Of a DNA stretch of 64,000 nt, positions 17,280 through 25,733 are shown one piece after another. The notes under the pieces were generated by a model. That model had not been told where the DNA came from, searched no databases, and was given only the letters and a program-made list of their open reading frames with translations. The DNA is from Paraburkholderia heleia NBRC 101817 (GTDB taxonomy: Bacteria > Pseudomonadota > Gammaproteobacteria > Burkholderiales > Burkholderiaceae): assembly GCF_000739775.1 (NCBI RefSeq), contig NZ_BBJH01000037.1, positions 1 through 64,000 of the forward strand, in the 5' to 3' direction. Position 1 is the stretch's first letter; the number at the start of each line of letters is the position of its first letter. The position numbers and the translations under genes are program-made.

Positions 17280-17625
17280 GATGGTCGGTCCGTTCAGAAG
17301 CGAAGAGGCGGCGCACGGCTGCCACGGCCGTGTCGGCTTCATTGTAGCCACGATGTAAGCACCTCGTGCATTCACCGCCCTCGGGAAAAACGCGCGGAAC
17401 GCGGGCGGGCTTTCGCGCACTGCAGCATCGGTGGCACGCTTCTCGCTGGTAACACCGCATTGAATTCGCGAAGTTTATCGCCTACAACCTGTCCAATCGG
17501 ACAGGATTCGCGGAGCGAGGTTTCGGGAGCCGCGATGCGCCATTCGAGTGTGCACCGCCATGGCGCTTCCCGCCCCGGAAGGTGGCACGAATGCACGTTT
17601 GACGAACACGGACAGGAGGACACGC
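17280..17625. other. 346-bp divergent promoter region
   Basis: No gene is seen. It separates the TetR gene from the pyrimidine cluster and contains the palindrome at 17488-17505. A half-site GGACAGG recurs at 17610-17616, overlapping the ribosome-binding site of the carbamoylase gene. Confidence 0.5.
17488..17505. promoter_or_regulatory. Candidate operator of the TetR regulator
   Basis: CCTGTCCAATCGGACAGG is a perfect palindrome in its 7-bp arms with a 4-bp centre. It lies 120 bp before the carbamoylase start, in the shared promoter region, which is the expected position for a TetR-family operator controlling both directions. Confidence 0.6.
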
Positions 17626-18891
17626 ATGAACGCAGTAAGCGAAGCCGCGCTGACGACCGCGATTCACGTGAACGGCCAGCGTTTGTGGGACAGCCTGATG
17701 GAGATGGCGAAAATCGGCGCCACGCCCAAGGGCGGCGTGTGCCGTCTCGCGCTCACCGATCTCGACAAGACAGGGCGCGATCTCATCGTGCAATGGGCGA
17801 AAGAGGCGGGCTGCACGGTGAGCGTCGACCAGATGGGCAACGTGTTCATGCGCCGCGCGGGGCGCAACAACGACCTGCCGCCGGTGATGACCGGCTCGCA
17901 CGCCGACTCTCAGCCCACGGGCGGGCGCTTCGATGGCATCTATGGCGTGCTGGGCGGGCTCGAGGTGATCCGCTCGCTCAACGATCACGGCATCCAAACC
18001 GAGCGCCCCGTTGAAACCGTGATCTGGACCAACGAGGAAGGCTCGCGCTTCGCGCCAGCGATGGTCGCCTCCGGCGTGTTCGCGGGCGTTTTCACGCTCG
18101 ACTACGGGCTCTCCCGCAAGGACGTCGACGGCAAGACCATCGGCGAGGAGTTGCAGCGCATCGGCTATGCGGGCGAACTGCCGTGCGGCGGGCGCAAGAT
18201 TCACGCGGCGTTCGAACTGCATATCGAGCAGGGGCCGATACTCGAAGCCGAAAACAAGACGATCGGCGTCGTGACGGACGCGCAGGGGCAGCGCTGGTAC
18301 GAAGTCGTGCTCACGGGGCAGGAAGCGCACGCGGGCCCGACGCCCATGCCGCGCCGCCGCGACGCGCTGCTGGGCGCCTCGCGTGTCGTGCAGCTCGTGA
18401 ACGAAATTGGTCTGCGCCATGCACCGCTAGCCTGTGCGACGGTCGGCATGATGCAGGTGCACCCGAATTCGCGCAACGTGATTCCGGGCCGCGTGTTCTT
18501 TACCATCGATTTCCGCCATCCCCAGGACGACGTGCTCGCGCAGATGGACGCCGAGTTGCGCGAAGGCATCGAACGGATTGCCGGGCAAGGCAAACTCGAA
18601 GCGCAGGTCGAGCAGATTTTCTATTACGCACCGGTGCCGTTCGACAAGGCCTGCGTGAACTCCGTGCGCGCGGCGGCGCAGCGCTTTGGCTACTCGAACC
18701 GCGAGATCGTTTCGGGCGCGGGCCACGACGCGTGCTATCTCGCAACGGTCGCGCCGACTTCGATGGTGTTCGTGCCATGCATCGACGGCATCAGTCACAA
18801 CGAGGTCGAGGACGCGACGATCGAATGGATCGAGGCGGGCGCGAACGTGCTGCTGCACGCCATGCTCGAACGCGCGAACGAATCCGGCTGA
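17626..18891 (+). CDS. Zn-dependent N-carbamoyl-beta-alanine amidohydrolase
   Basis: A 421-residue M20-family hydrolase that cleaves N-carbamoyl-beta-alanine to beta-alanine, CO2 and ammonia, the third step of reductive pyrimidine breakdown. Motifs are GSHADSQPTGGRFDGIYGVLGGLEV, WTNEEGSRFAPAMVASGVFAG, AFELHIEQGPILE and GAGHDACYLATVAPTSMVF, which hold the two-metal site. The ATG at 17626 follows AGGAGG. It is the first gene after the divergent regulator. Neighbouring dihydropyrimidinase and PreTA make beta-ureidopropionase the best assignment over an L-amino-acid carbamoylase. Confidence 0.88.
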   Translation: MNAVSEAALTTAIHVNGQRLWDSLMEMAKIGATPKGGVCRLALTDLDKTGRDLIVQWAKEAGCTVSVDQMGNVFMRRAGRNNDLPPVMTGSHADSQPTGGRFDGIYGVLGGLEVIRSLNDHGIQTERPVETVIWTNEEGSRFAPAMVASGVFAGVFTLDYGLSRKDVDGKTIGEELQRIGYAGELPCGGRKIHAAFELHIEQGPILEAENKTIGVVTDAQGQRWYEVVLTGQEAHAGPTPMPRRRDALLGASRVVQLVNEIGLRHAPLACATVGMMQVHPNSRNVIPGRVFFTIDFRHPQDDVLAQMDAELREGIERIAGQGKLEAQVEQIFYYAPVPFDKACVNSVRAAAQRFGYSNREIVSGAGHDACYLATVAPTSMVFVPCIDGISHNEVEDATIEWIEAGANVLLHAMLERANESG

Positions 18892-19013
18892 CGCCTGTGA
18901 TGCCAACGCAAGCGGCCTGAGAGCCGCGCTGTCTTTTACGTTATCCCACGTACCGGCTGCGCATGTCATGCACAGCCGGCGGACCCGTGTTTTGCCTCGC
19001 AAGGAGCACCCGG

Positions 19014-20408
19014 ATGTCCCAGTCCAACCCGAATGCCGCCGACGGCATCGCGCCTGGCCGCCTCACGGCCGAGCAGCTAGGCTGCAACTTCGCCGACGTC
19101 GCACCGCCACTCTCCGCCAACGCAGCCGTCATTGCCGCCGACCGCTGCCACTATTGTTACGACGCGCCCTGTGTCGCTGCCTGCCCGACTGGCATCGACA
19201 TTCCGGGCTTTATCCGCAAGATCGGCAACGGCAATCTCAAGGGCGCGGCGCGCGACATATTGAGCGCGAATCCGCTGGGCGGCACGTGTGCGCGCGTGTG
19301 CCCGACCGAAATTCTTTGCGAAGGCGCGTGCGTGCGGAATCATCAGGATGGCGAACCAGTCAGGATCGGCGCGCTGCAGCGCCATGCCACCGACTTTCAG
19401 ATGGCACGCGAAGCCGCCGGCGCGCCGGCGCTCTTCAAACGCGCGGGTGAGACGGGACGGCGCGTTGCCGTGGTCGGGGCCGGACCGGCGGGGCTTGCCT
19501 GCGCGCATACGCTGGCGCTCGCCGGGCATCGCGTGAGCGTGTTCGACGCGGGCGAGAAGCCGGGCGGGCTCAACGAATTCGGCATCGCAGCGTACAAGGT
19601 CGTCGACGATTTTGCGCAACGCGAAGTGCAATGGCTGCTTTCCATCGGCGGGATCGAAATACGTCAGGGCCAGCGGCTTGGCCGTGACGTCACGCTTACG
19701 GAGCTGCGCGCCGCTTATGACGCCGTGTTCATTGGCGTGGGCCTTGGCGGCACGCAGGCGCTTGCCATTGAAGGCGAAGCGCTCGATGGCGTGCGCGATG
19801 CTGTGGAATTTATCGCACGCCTGCGCGAAGCCGACGAACTTTCTACGCTAGCGGTGGGCCGCAAGGTCGTGGTGATCGGCGGCGGCAATACGGCTATCGA
19901 CGCTGCCGTGCAAAGCCGCAAGCTGGGCGCGGAGCAGGTGACGCTGGCCTATCGCCGTGGCGCGGCGCAGATGAGCGCCACCTGGGCCGAGCAGGAATTC
20001 GCACGCGCGCAGGGCGTGGTGCTGGTCGAATGGATGAAGCCGCTGCGCATTACCGGCGACACCCGCGTGCAGGCCGTGGAGTTCGAGCGCACCGCGCTCG
20101 ATGCGGGCGGCGCGTTGCGCGGCACCGGCGAGATCGTGCGCGTGGAAGCCGACATGGTCTTGAAAGCCATCGGTCAAAAGCTCTTGCCAGAAGGCCTGGT
20201 TGGCCCCGACGCCCTGCAACTTACCGCGGGCGGCGCGCGCATTGCCGTGGATGCGCATGGAGCGACATCCGTCGAAGGCGTATTCGCGGGTGGCGACTGC
20301 GCGGGCCATGGCGCAACCGATCTCACCGTGCAGGCTGTGCAGGACGGCAAGCTCGCCGCGCGCGCGATCGACCGCTACCTCGCGAGTCAGTCCGCCAGAG
20401 CCGCTTGA
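19014..20408 (+). CDS. preT: NAD-dependent dihydropyrimidine dehydrogenase subunit PreT
   Basis: A 464-residue flavoprotein subunit. The N-terminal domain carries Fe-S cysteines (CHYCYDAPCVAACPTGIDIPG and CARVCPTEILCEGAC). A first dinucleotide fold, VAVVGAGPAGLACAHTLALAG, binds FAD, and a second, VVVIGGGNTAIDAAVQSRKLGA, binds NAD(H). With PreA it reduces uracil and thymine to the dihydro forms. The ATG at 19014 follows AGGAG. It starts 122 bp after the carbamoylase gene and ends 62 bp before preA. Confidence 0.93.
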   Translation: MSQSNPNAADGIAPGRLTAEQLGCNFADVAPPLSANAAVIAADRCHYCYDAPCVAACPTGIDIPGFIRKIGNGNLKGAARDILSANPLGGTCARVCPTEILCEGACVRNHQDGEPVRIGALQRHATDFQMAREAAGAPALFKRAGETGRRVAVVGAGPAGLACAHTLALAGHRVSVFDAGEKPGGLNEFGIAAYKVVDDFAQREVQWLLSIGGIEIRQGQRLGRDVTLTELRAAYDAVFIGVGLGGTQALAIEGEALDGVRDAVEFIARLREADELSTLAVGRKVVVIGGGNTAIDAAVQSRKLGAEQVTLAYRRGAAQMSATWAEQEFARAQGVVLVEWMKPLRITGDTRVQAVEFERTALDAGGALRGTGEIVRVEADMVLKAIGQKLLPEGLVGPDALQLTAGGARIAVDAHGATSVEGVFAGGDCAGHGATDLTVQAVQDGKLAARAIDRYLASQSARAA

Positions 20409-20470
20409 ACTGCGCAGCTTGATCCAGGCGAGCAGCACACTGAATCCAGACAACACGAAGGAGTCGCATC

Positions 20471-21748
20471 ATGGCCGACCTGCGCTGCACGATTGCCGGC
20501 GTTGAATCGCCGAACCCGTTCTGGCTTGCCTCCGCACCTCCCACCGACAAAGCCTACAACGTCAACCGCGCCTTCGAAGCGGGCTGGGGCGGCGTGGTCT
20601 GGAAAACACTCGGGCTCGATCCGCACGTGGTGAACGTGAGCTCGCGCTATGGCGCCACCACGTGGCGCGGCCAGCGCATGGCAGGGTTGAACAACATCGA
20701 GCTCATTACCGACCGGCCGCTCGACGTAAACCTCAAGGAAATCGCGCAGGTGAAGCGCGACTGGCCAGACCGGGCGCTCATCGTCTCGCTGATGGTGCCG
20801 TGCACCGAGCAGGACTGGAAGTGGATCCTGCCGCAAGTGGAAGCTACCGGCGCCGATGCGGTGGAGCTCAACTTCGGCTGCCCGCATGGCATGAGCGAGC
20901 GCGGCATGGGCGCGGCCGTGGGGCAGGTACCCGAATACATCGAAATGGTCACGCGCTGGGTGAAGGAGGGTACGCGCCTGCCTTGCCTCGTGAAACTCAC
21001 GCCCAACGTGACCGACATACGCCACGGCGCGCGCGCGGCGATGAAGGGCGGCGCGGACGGCGTCTCGCTCATCAATACGATCAATTCGATCGTGGGCGTC
21101 GATCTCGACGTGATGGCGCCGCTGCCCACCGTGGATGGAAAAGGCACGCACGGCGGCTACTGCGGCCCCGCCGCGAAGCCCATTGCGCTGCACATGGTGG
21201 CGGAAATCGCGCGCGACCCGCAAACGCACGGCTTGCCCATCTCCGGTATCGGCGGCATTTCCGACTGGCGCGACGCCGCCGAATTTATCGTGCTGGGCGC
21301 GGCAAGCGTGCAGGTGTGCACCGCCGCGATGCACTACGGATTCCGAATTGTCAGCGATATGATCGACGGCCTTTCAAACTGGATGGACGACAAGGGCTAC
21401 GCGAATCTCGACGCCATTCGCGGCCGCGCCGTGCCCAACGTCACCGACTGGCAGTACCTGAACCTGAACTACGACATCAAGGCGCGCATCGATCAGGACC
21501 GCTGTATTCAGTGCGGGCTCTGCCATATCGCATGCGAGGACACCTCGCATCAGGCGATTACCGCCACGCGCGACGGCAAGCGTCACTTCGAGGTAGTCGA
21601 CGCAAACTGTGTCGGGTGCAATTTATGCATGCATGTCTGCCCGGTCGACCAATGCATCACGATGGAGCGCGTCGACTCGGGCCGCTACGCGAACTGGACC
21701 ACGCATCCCAACAACCCGGCACGCGTGGCCGATCCGAAAGCCGCCTGA
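20471..21748 (+). CDS. preA: NAD-dependent dihydropyrimidine dehydrogenase subunit PreA
   Basis: A 425-residue catalytic subunit. The FMN-binding TIM barrel resembles class-1 dihydroorotate dehydrogenase. The catalytic loop is ELNFGCPHGMSERGMGAAVGQ with the active Cys, and PISGIGGISDWRDAAEFIVLGA binds the phosphate. Two [4Fe-4S] motifs close the protein: CIQCGLCHIAC and CVGCNLCMHVCPVDQC. It receives electrons through PreT. A GAAGGAG site precedes the ATG. Position and direction place it in the pyrimidine operon. Confidence 0.95.
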   Translation: MADLRCTIAGVESPNPFWLASAPPTDKAYNVNRAFEAGWGGVVWKTLGLDPHVVNVSSRYGATTWRGQRMAGLNNIELITDRPLDVNLKEIAQVKRDWPDRALIVSLMVPCTEQDWKWILPQVEATGADAVELNFGCPHGMSERGMGAAVGQVPEYIEMVTRWVKEGTRLPCLVKLTPNVTDIRHGARAAMKGGADGVSLINTINSIVGVDLDVMAPLPTVDGKGTHGGYCGPAAKPIALHMVAEIARDPQTHGLPISGIGGISDWRDAAEFIVLGAASVQVCTAAMHYGFRIVSDMIDGLSNWMDDKGYANLDAIRGRAVPNVTDWQYLNLNYDIKARIDQDRCIQCGLCHIACEDTSHQAITATRDGKRHFEVVDANCVGCNLCMHVCPVDQCITMERVDSGRYANWTTHPNNPARVADPKAA

Positions 21749-21817
21749 CGCATTGAAACAGCACTGAGCCGAGCCGAACCGAACCAGACCAACGAAAAGC
21801 CACGGAGAACTGCAACC

Positions 21818-23320
21818 ATGAGTCAGCCATTGACAGGCGACGCCAGCGTGCGCCGCGCCGAAAGCGAGTTATACAACGACGATCTCGCGCCAACCGGCGC
21901 CGCGCAGCGCACGTGGCGCTGGTATCACTTTGCGGCGCTCTGGGTGGGCATGGTGATGAACATCGCCTCGTACATGCTCGCGGCCGGGCTGACCGAGCAG
22001 GGCATGTCGCCGTGGCAGTCGGTGCTCACGGTGCTGCTCGGCAATCTCATCGTGCTCGTGCCGATGCTGCTGATCGGGCACGCCGGCACGAAATACGGCA
22101 TTCCCTACGCGGTGCTGGTGCGTTCCTCGTTCGGCACGCAGGGCGCGAAACTGCCGGCCATGCTGCGCGCCATCGTGGCGTGCGGCTGGTACGGTATCCA
22201 GTCGTGGCTCGGCGGCAGCGCCATCTATACGCTCGCCAATATCCTCACGCACAACGCTCTGGTGGGCGACGCGCTGCCGTTTCTCGGCATCTCGATCGGC
22301 CAGGGTGCGTGCTTCCTTGTGTTCTGGGTGCTGCAACTCTACTTCATCCTGCACGGCACCGATTCGATCCGCTGGCTCGAAAGCTGGTCCGCGCCCATCA
22401 AGGTCGTGATGTGCGCAGTGCTCGTGTGGTGGGCCTGTTCGAAGGCGGGCGGCGTGGGGTCGATGCTCTCGCAGCCTTCCCAGTTCGCCGCTGGCGGCAA
22501 GAAGGCAGGTCTCTTCTGGGCGACGTTCTGGCCGAGTCTCACGGCCATGGTGGGCTTTTGGGCCACGCTCGCGCTCAATATTCCCGACTTCACGCGCTTC
22601 GCGAAAACGCAGAAGGACCAGTTCGTTGGGCAGGCCATCGGCCTGCCCATTCCAATGGCGCTGCTTTCGGTGGTCTCGGTCGTCGTGACCTCTGCCACGG
22701 TGGTGATCTACGGCAAGGCGATCTGGGACCCCATCGATCTCACCAGCCGCATGGAAGGCGTGGGCGTGGGCATCGCGCTCGTCATCCTCACGCTAGACAC
22801 GATGTGCTGCAATCTTGCCGCCAATCTCGTCGGCCCGGCTTACGATTTTTCGAGCCTCTGGCCCAAGGCGATCTCGTACAAGGCGGGGGGACTCATCACC
22901 GCGGGTATCGCCATCGTGATGATGCCATGGAAGATTCTCGCCACCACGCAGGGCTACATTTTCACCTGGCTCGTCGGCTATTCCGCGCTGCTCGGACCCG
23001 TGGCGGGCATTCTCATCGTCGATTACTTCCTCGTTCGCGGCACGCGCCTCGATACGGCCCAGCTATTCGAGGAGAACGGCGAATATGCCTATTCGAACGG
23101 CTGGAACCCGGCGGCCGTCATTGCGCTGCTCCTGGGCGTGCTGCCCAATTTGCCGGGCTTTCTCAACACCGCGTTCCCGAATGTGTTTCCCTCCGTTCCC
23201 GACGCGTTCAAAAGCATTTACACCTACGCGTGGTTCGTGGGGCTCGCGATTGCGGCGCTCGTCTACGGCGTGATGATGAAGCTCGGCAAGAGCCGGCGCC
23301 CGAGTGTGGCAAGTGCGTGA
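21818..23320 (+). CDS. NCS1-family nucleobase transporter
   Basis: A 500-residue inner-membrane permease with about 12 membrane segments. NCS1 marks include WYHFAALWVGMVMNIASYMLA at TM1, GTKYGIPYAVLVRSSFG, and FWATLALNIPDFTRFAKTQKDQ. Substrate is likely uracil, thymine or a hydantoin-like ring, inferred from its place between preA and the dihydropyrimidinase gene. It starts 69 bp after preA with CGGAGAA before the ATG. Confidence 0.9.
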   Translation: MSQPLTGDASVRRAESELYNDDLAPTGAAQRTWRWYHFAALWVGMVMNIASYMLAAGLTEQGMSPWQSVLTVLLGNLIVLVPMLLIGHAGTKYGIPYAVLVRSSFGTQGAKLPAMLRAIVACGWYGIQSWLGGSAIYTLANILTHNALVGDALPFLGISIGQGACFLVFWVLQLYFILHGTDSIRWLESWSAPIKVVMCAVLVWWACSKAGGVGSMLSQPSQFAAGGKKAGLFWATFWPSLTAMVGFWATLALNIPDFTRFAKTQKDQFVGQAIGLPIPMALLSVVSVVVTSATVVIYGKAIWDPIDLTSRMEGVGVGIALVILTLDTMCCNLAANLVGPAYDFSSLWPKAISYKAGGLITAGIAIVMMPWKILATTQGYIFTWLVGYSALLGPVAGILIVDYFLVRGTRLDTAQLFEENGEYAYSNGWNPAAVIALLLGVLPNLPGFLNTAFPNVFPSVPDAFKSIYTYAWFVGLAIAALVYGVMMKLGKSRRPSVASA

Positions 23321-23364
23321 GGGATTGCAGCGCGAATTCGCTTAACTGAAGGAGACTTGGCATC

Positions 23365-24840
23365 ATGGCGATCCTGATTCGAGGCGGCACCGTCGTCAAT
23401 GCGGACAAGAGCTGGCGTGCGGACGTGCTTTGCGAAAGCGGCGTGATCCAGGCCGTGGGCGAAAATCTCGACGCGCCCGCTGGCGCGACGGTGATCGACG
23501 CGGGCGGCCAGTATGTGATGCCGGGCGGCATCGACCCGCATACGCACATGGAACTGCCGTTCATGGGCACGACGGCGAGCGACGACTTCTACACGGGCAC
23601 GGCGGCGGGCCTGGCGGGAGGCACGACGTCGATCATTGATTTCGTGATTCCGAGCCCGAAGCAGCCGCTCATGGATGCGTTTCGCGAGTGGCGCGGCTGG
23701 GCTGAAAAAGCCGCCGCCGACTATGGCTTTCACGTCGCGGTCACGTGGTGGGACGACAGCGTGTATCGCGACATGGGCCACCTCGTGAACGAACATGGCG
23801 TGTCGAGCTTCAAGCACTTCATGGCGTACAAGAACGCCATCATGGCCGACGACGAGATTCTCGTGAACAGCTTCGCGCGTTCGCTCGAACTGGGCGCGCT
23901 GCCCACCGTGCATGCCGAAAACGGCGAACTTGTCTTCCAGTTGCAGCGGCAGCTGCTTGCGCGCGGCTTCACGGGGCCCGAGGCGCATCCGCTTTCGAGG
24001 CCGCCCGAAGTCGAAGGCGAGGCGGCGAATCGCGCAATTCGCATTGCGCAGGTGCTGGGCGTGCCGGTGTACATCGTGCATGTCTCGGCGAAAGACGCGC
24101 TCGAAGCCATCGCCCGCGCGCGCAGCGAAGGGCAACGCGTGTTCGGCGAGGTGCTCGCCGGGCATCTGGTGATCGACGAGTCCGTCTATCGAGACCCGGA
24201 CTGGACGCGCGCTGCCGCCCATGTCATGAGCCCGCCGTTCCGTACGAAAGAGCATCGCGACGCGCTCTGGCGCGGGCTGCAGGGCGGGCTGCTGCACACC
24301 ACGGCGACCGACCATTGCGTGTTCTGCGCTTCGCAGAAGGCAATGGGCCGCAACGATTTCACGAGGATTCCGAACGGGTGCGGCGGCGTGGAAGATCGCA
24401 TGGCGGTGCTGTGGGATCAGGGCGTAAACACAGGCCGCCTTACGCCGAACGAATTCGTGCGAGTGACCTCCACTAACGCCGCGCAGATCTTCAATCTGTA
24501 TCCGCGCAAGGGCACGGTGGCGGCCGGCGCCGACGCCGACCTCGTCGTGTGGGATCCGCAGGCCACGCGTACGATCTCGGTGAAGACGCATCACCAGAAC
24601 GTCGACTTCAACGTCTTCGAAGGCATGACAGTACGCGGCGTGCCCACTCATACGGTCTCGCAAGGCGAACTCGTGTGGGCGAACGGCGATCTGCGGGCGC
24701 GGCGCGGTGCCGGGCGGTACCTGAAGCGGCCGTCGAACCCCGGCTATCTGGAGGCATCGCGGCTTGCGAAGCGCTTTAGGGAGACGCAACCGATGCATCG
24801 GGAGGGGGATGCGTCCAATCAGGCGAAAGGGCCCGGTTAG
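23365..24840 (+). CDS. hydA: Dihydropyrimidinase (D-hydantoinase)
   Basis: A 491-residue amidohydrolase that opens dihydrouracil or dihydrothymine to the N-carbamoyl-beta-amino acid. Metal ligands appear in GGIDPHTHMELPF; the carboxylated Lys lies in SSFKHFMAYK; further ligands are in YIVHVS and the catalytic Asp in TTATDHCVF. Length and motifs match bacterial dihydropyrimidinases. GAAGGAG precedes the ATG. It closes the operon: PreTA reduce, this enzyme opens the ring, and the carbamoylase finishes. Confidence 0.94.
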   Translation: MAILIRGGTVVNADKSWRADVLCESGVIQAVGENLDAPAGATVIDAGGQYVMPGGIDPHTHMELPFMGTTASDDFYTGTAAGLAGGTTSIIDFVIPSPKQPLMDAFREWRGWAEKAAADYGFHVAVTWWDDSVYRDMGHLVNEHGVSSFKHFMAYKNAIMADDEILVNSFARSLELGALPTVHAENGELVFQLQRQLLARGFTGPEAHPLSRPPEVEGEAANRAIRIAQVLGVPVYIVHVSAKDALEAIARARSEGQRVFGEVLAGHLVIDESVYRDPDWTRAAAHVMSPPFRTKEHRDALWRGLQGGLLHTTATDHCVFCASQKAMGRNDFTRIPNGCGGVEDRMAVLWDQGVNTGRLTPNEFVRVTSTNAAQIFNLYPRKGTVAAGADADLVVWDPQATRTISVKTHHQNVDFNVFEGMTVRGVPTHTVSQGELVWANGDLRARRGAGRYLKRPSNPGYLEASRLAKRFRETQPMHREGDASNQAKGPG

Positions 24841-24864
24841 TCTGATTGACGGCGGCGTGTCGCT

Positions 24865-25719
24865 TCACGGAACGAGACATCTCACGTAGTTGATCGGGGC
24901 GTGATCCGCGAGGTCGCGCACCATGACGTTACCGATGCGCCACGCGTAGTTGAGCAGATAGTCGTCACGCGCGGCGGCGCGGTCCGCCTGCACGAAGGCA
25001 TCGTCGGCGTGCGGTGCCAACGCGCCTTCGCGCGTGATGTAGTTCGACACTCCTGCGTGGACGTATCCGCCAATGGGCGGTGGCAAATCGGTGACGAGAT
25101 CGCAGCAGTCGACATAGCGGGTGATGCCGACCCCGTCGAGCGTCGCGACAAACGTCGCGTCGCCTACGCGAGGCGAACCGAACGTCACGAGGGCGTTTGG
25201 CGTGCATAGGCTGGCAAAGAGCGTCGCGATGGCTGCACCGAGGCTATGGCCTGTCAAGATGAGTTGGGTTCCCGGCGCAATTGTCTCTTTGAGCCAGTTG
25301 TCGGCCGCTTCGCGCAAGCCGCGGGCGGCATGTGCAAATCCGGCGTGGACTTTCCCTGCGCTTTCCGTCCAGTCTGTCAGACTGCCCTGGAGGTCGATTG
25401 CGATATCGGTAAGCGACTGCGGTTCCGTTCCCCGGAACGCGAGCACGACAAGCTTGTCGGATTGCCTCGCGGCGCCGAAGCCATGCGTGTCGTCGGCGGC
25501 ATTGTTGAAGGGAACGGCGCCTTCAAAATCCACCAGCGCGAGCGCTTGTTCGAGCCGCTGGAGTTCGGCCCCGCCTTTCTCGTAGCGTATGTAGGCAAGC
25601 CGGGCGAACTCCGCGCATAGTCCGCCGATGTCGTATTTGCCACCGGCAGTGAACACCGTCGGCCTGAGTTCCGGCGAGTTGAGCGCGTCGCGCGATGGGT
25701 CGTAGGGGATAGCGCACAT
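24865..25719 (-). CDS. Class-3 lipase-like alpha/beta hydrolase
   Basis: A 284-residue hydrolase with the nucleophile motif LTGHSLGAAIATLFA, preceded by LVVLAFRGTEPQSLTDIAIDL and HAGFAHAARGL. These are the oxyanion and lid features of fungal-type (class 3) lipases. The catalytic Asp and His are probably in YVDCCDLVTDLPP and the C-terminal DHAPINYV. No signal peptide is seen, so it is probably cytoplasmic or membrane-associated. The ATG at 25719 is chosen for GGAG six bases upstream. It starts only 14 bp after the membrane patatin stop, so the two are co-transcribed. Confidence 0.82.
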   Translation of the reverse strand: MCAIPYDPSRDALNSPELRPTVFTAGGKYDIGGLCAEFARLAYIRYEKGGAELQRLEQALALVDFEGAVPFNNAADDTHGFGAARQSDKLVVLAFRGTEPQSLTDIAIDLQGSLTDWTESAGKVHAGFAHAARGLREAADNWLKETIAPGTQLILTGHSLGAAIATLFASLCTPNALVTFGSPRVGDATFVATLDGVGITRYVDCCDLVTDLPPPIGGYVHAGVSNYITREGALAPHADDAFVQADRAAARDDYLLNYAWRIGNVMVRDLADHAPINYVRCLVP

Positions 25720-25733
25720 GTGCATCTCCGTCT

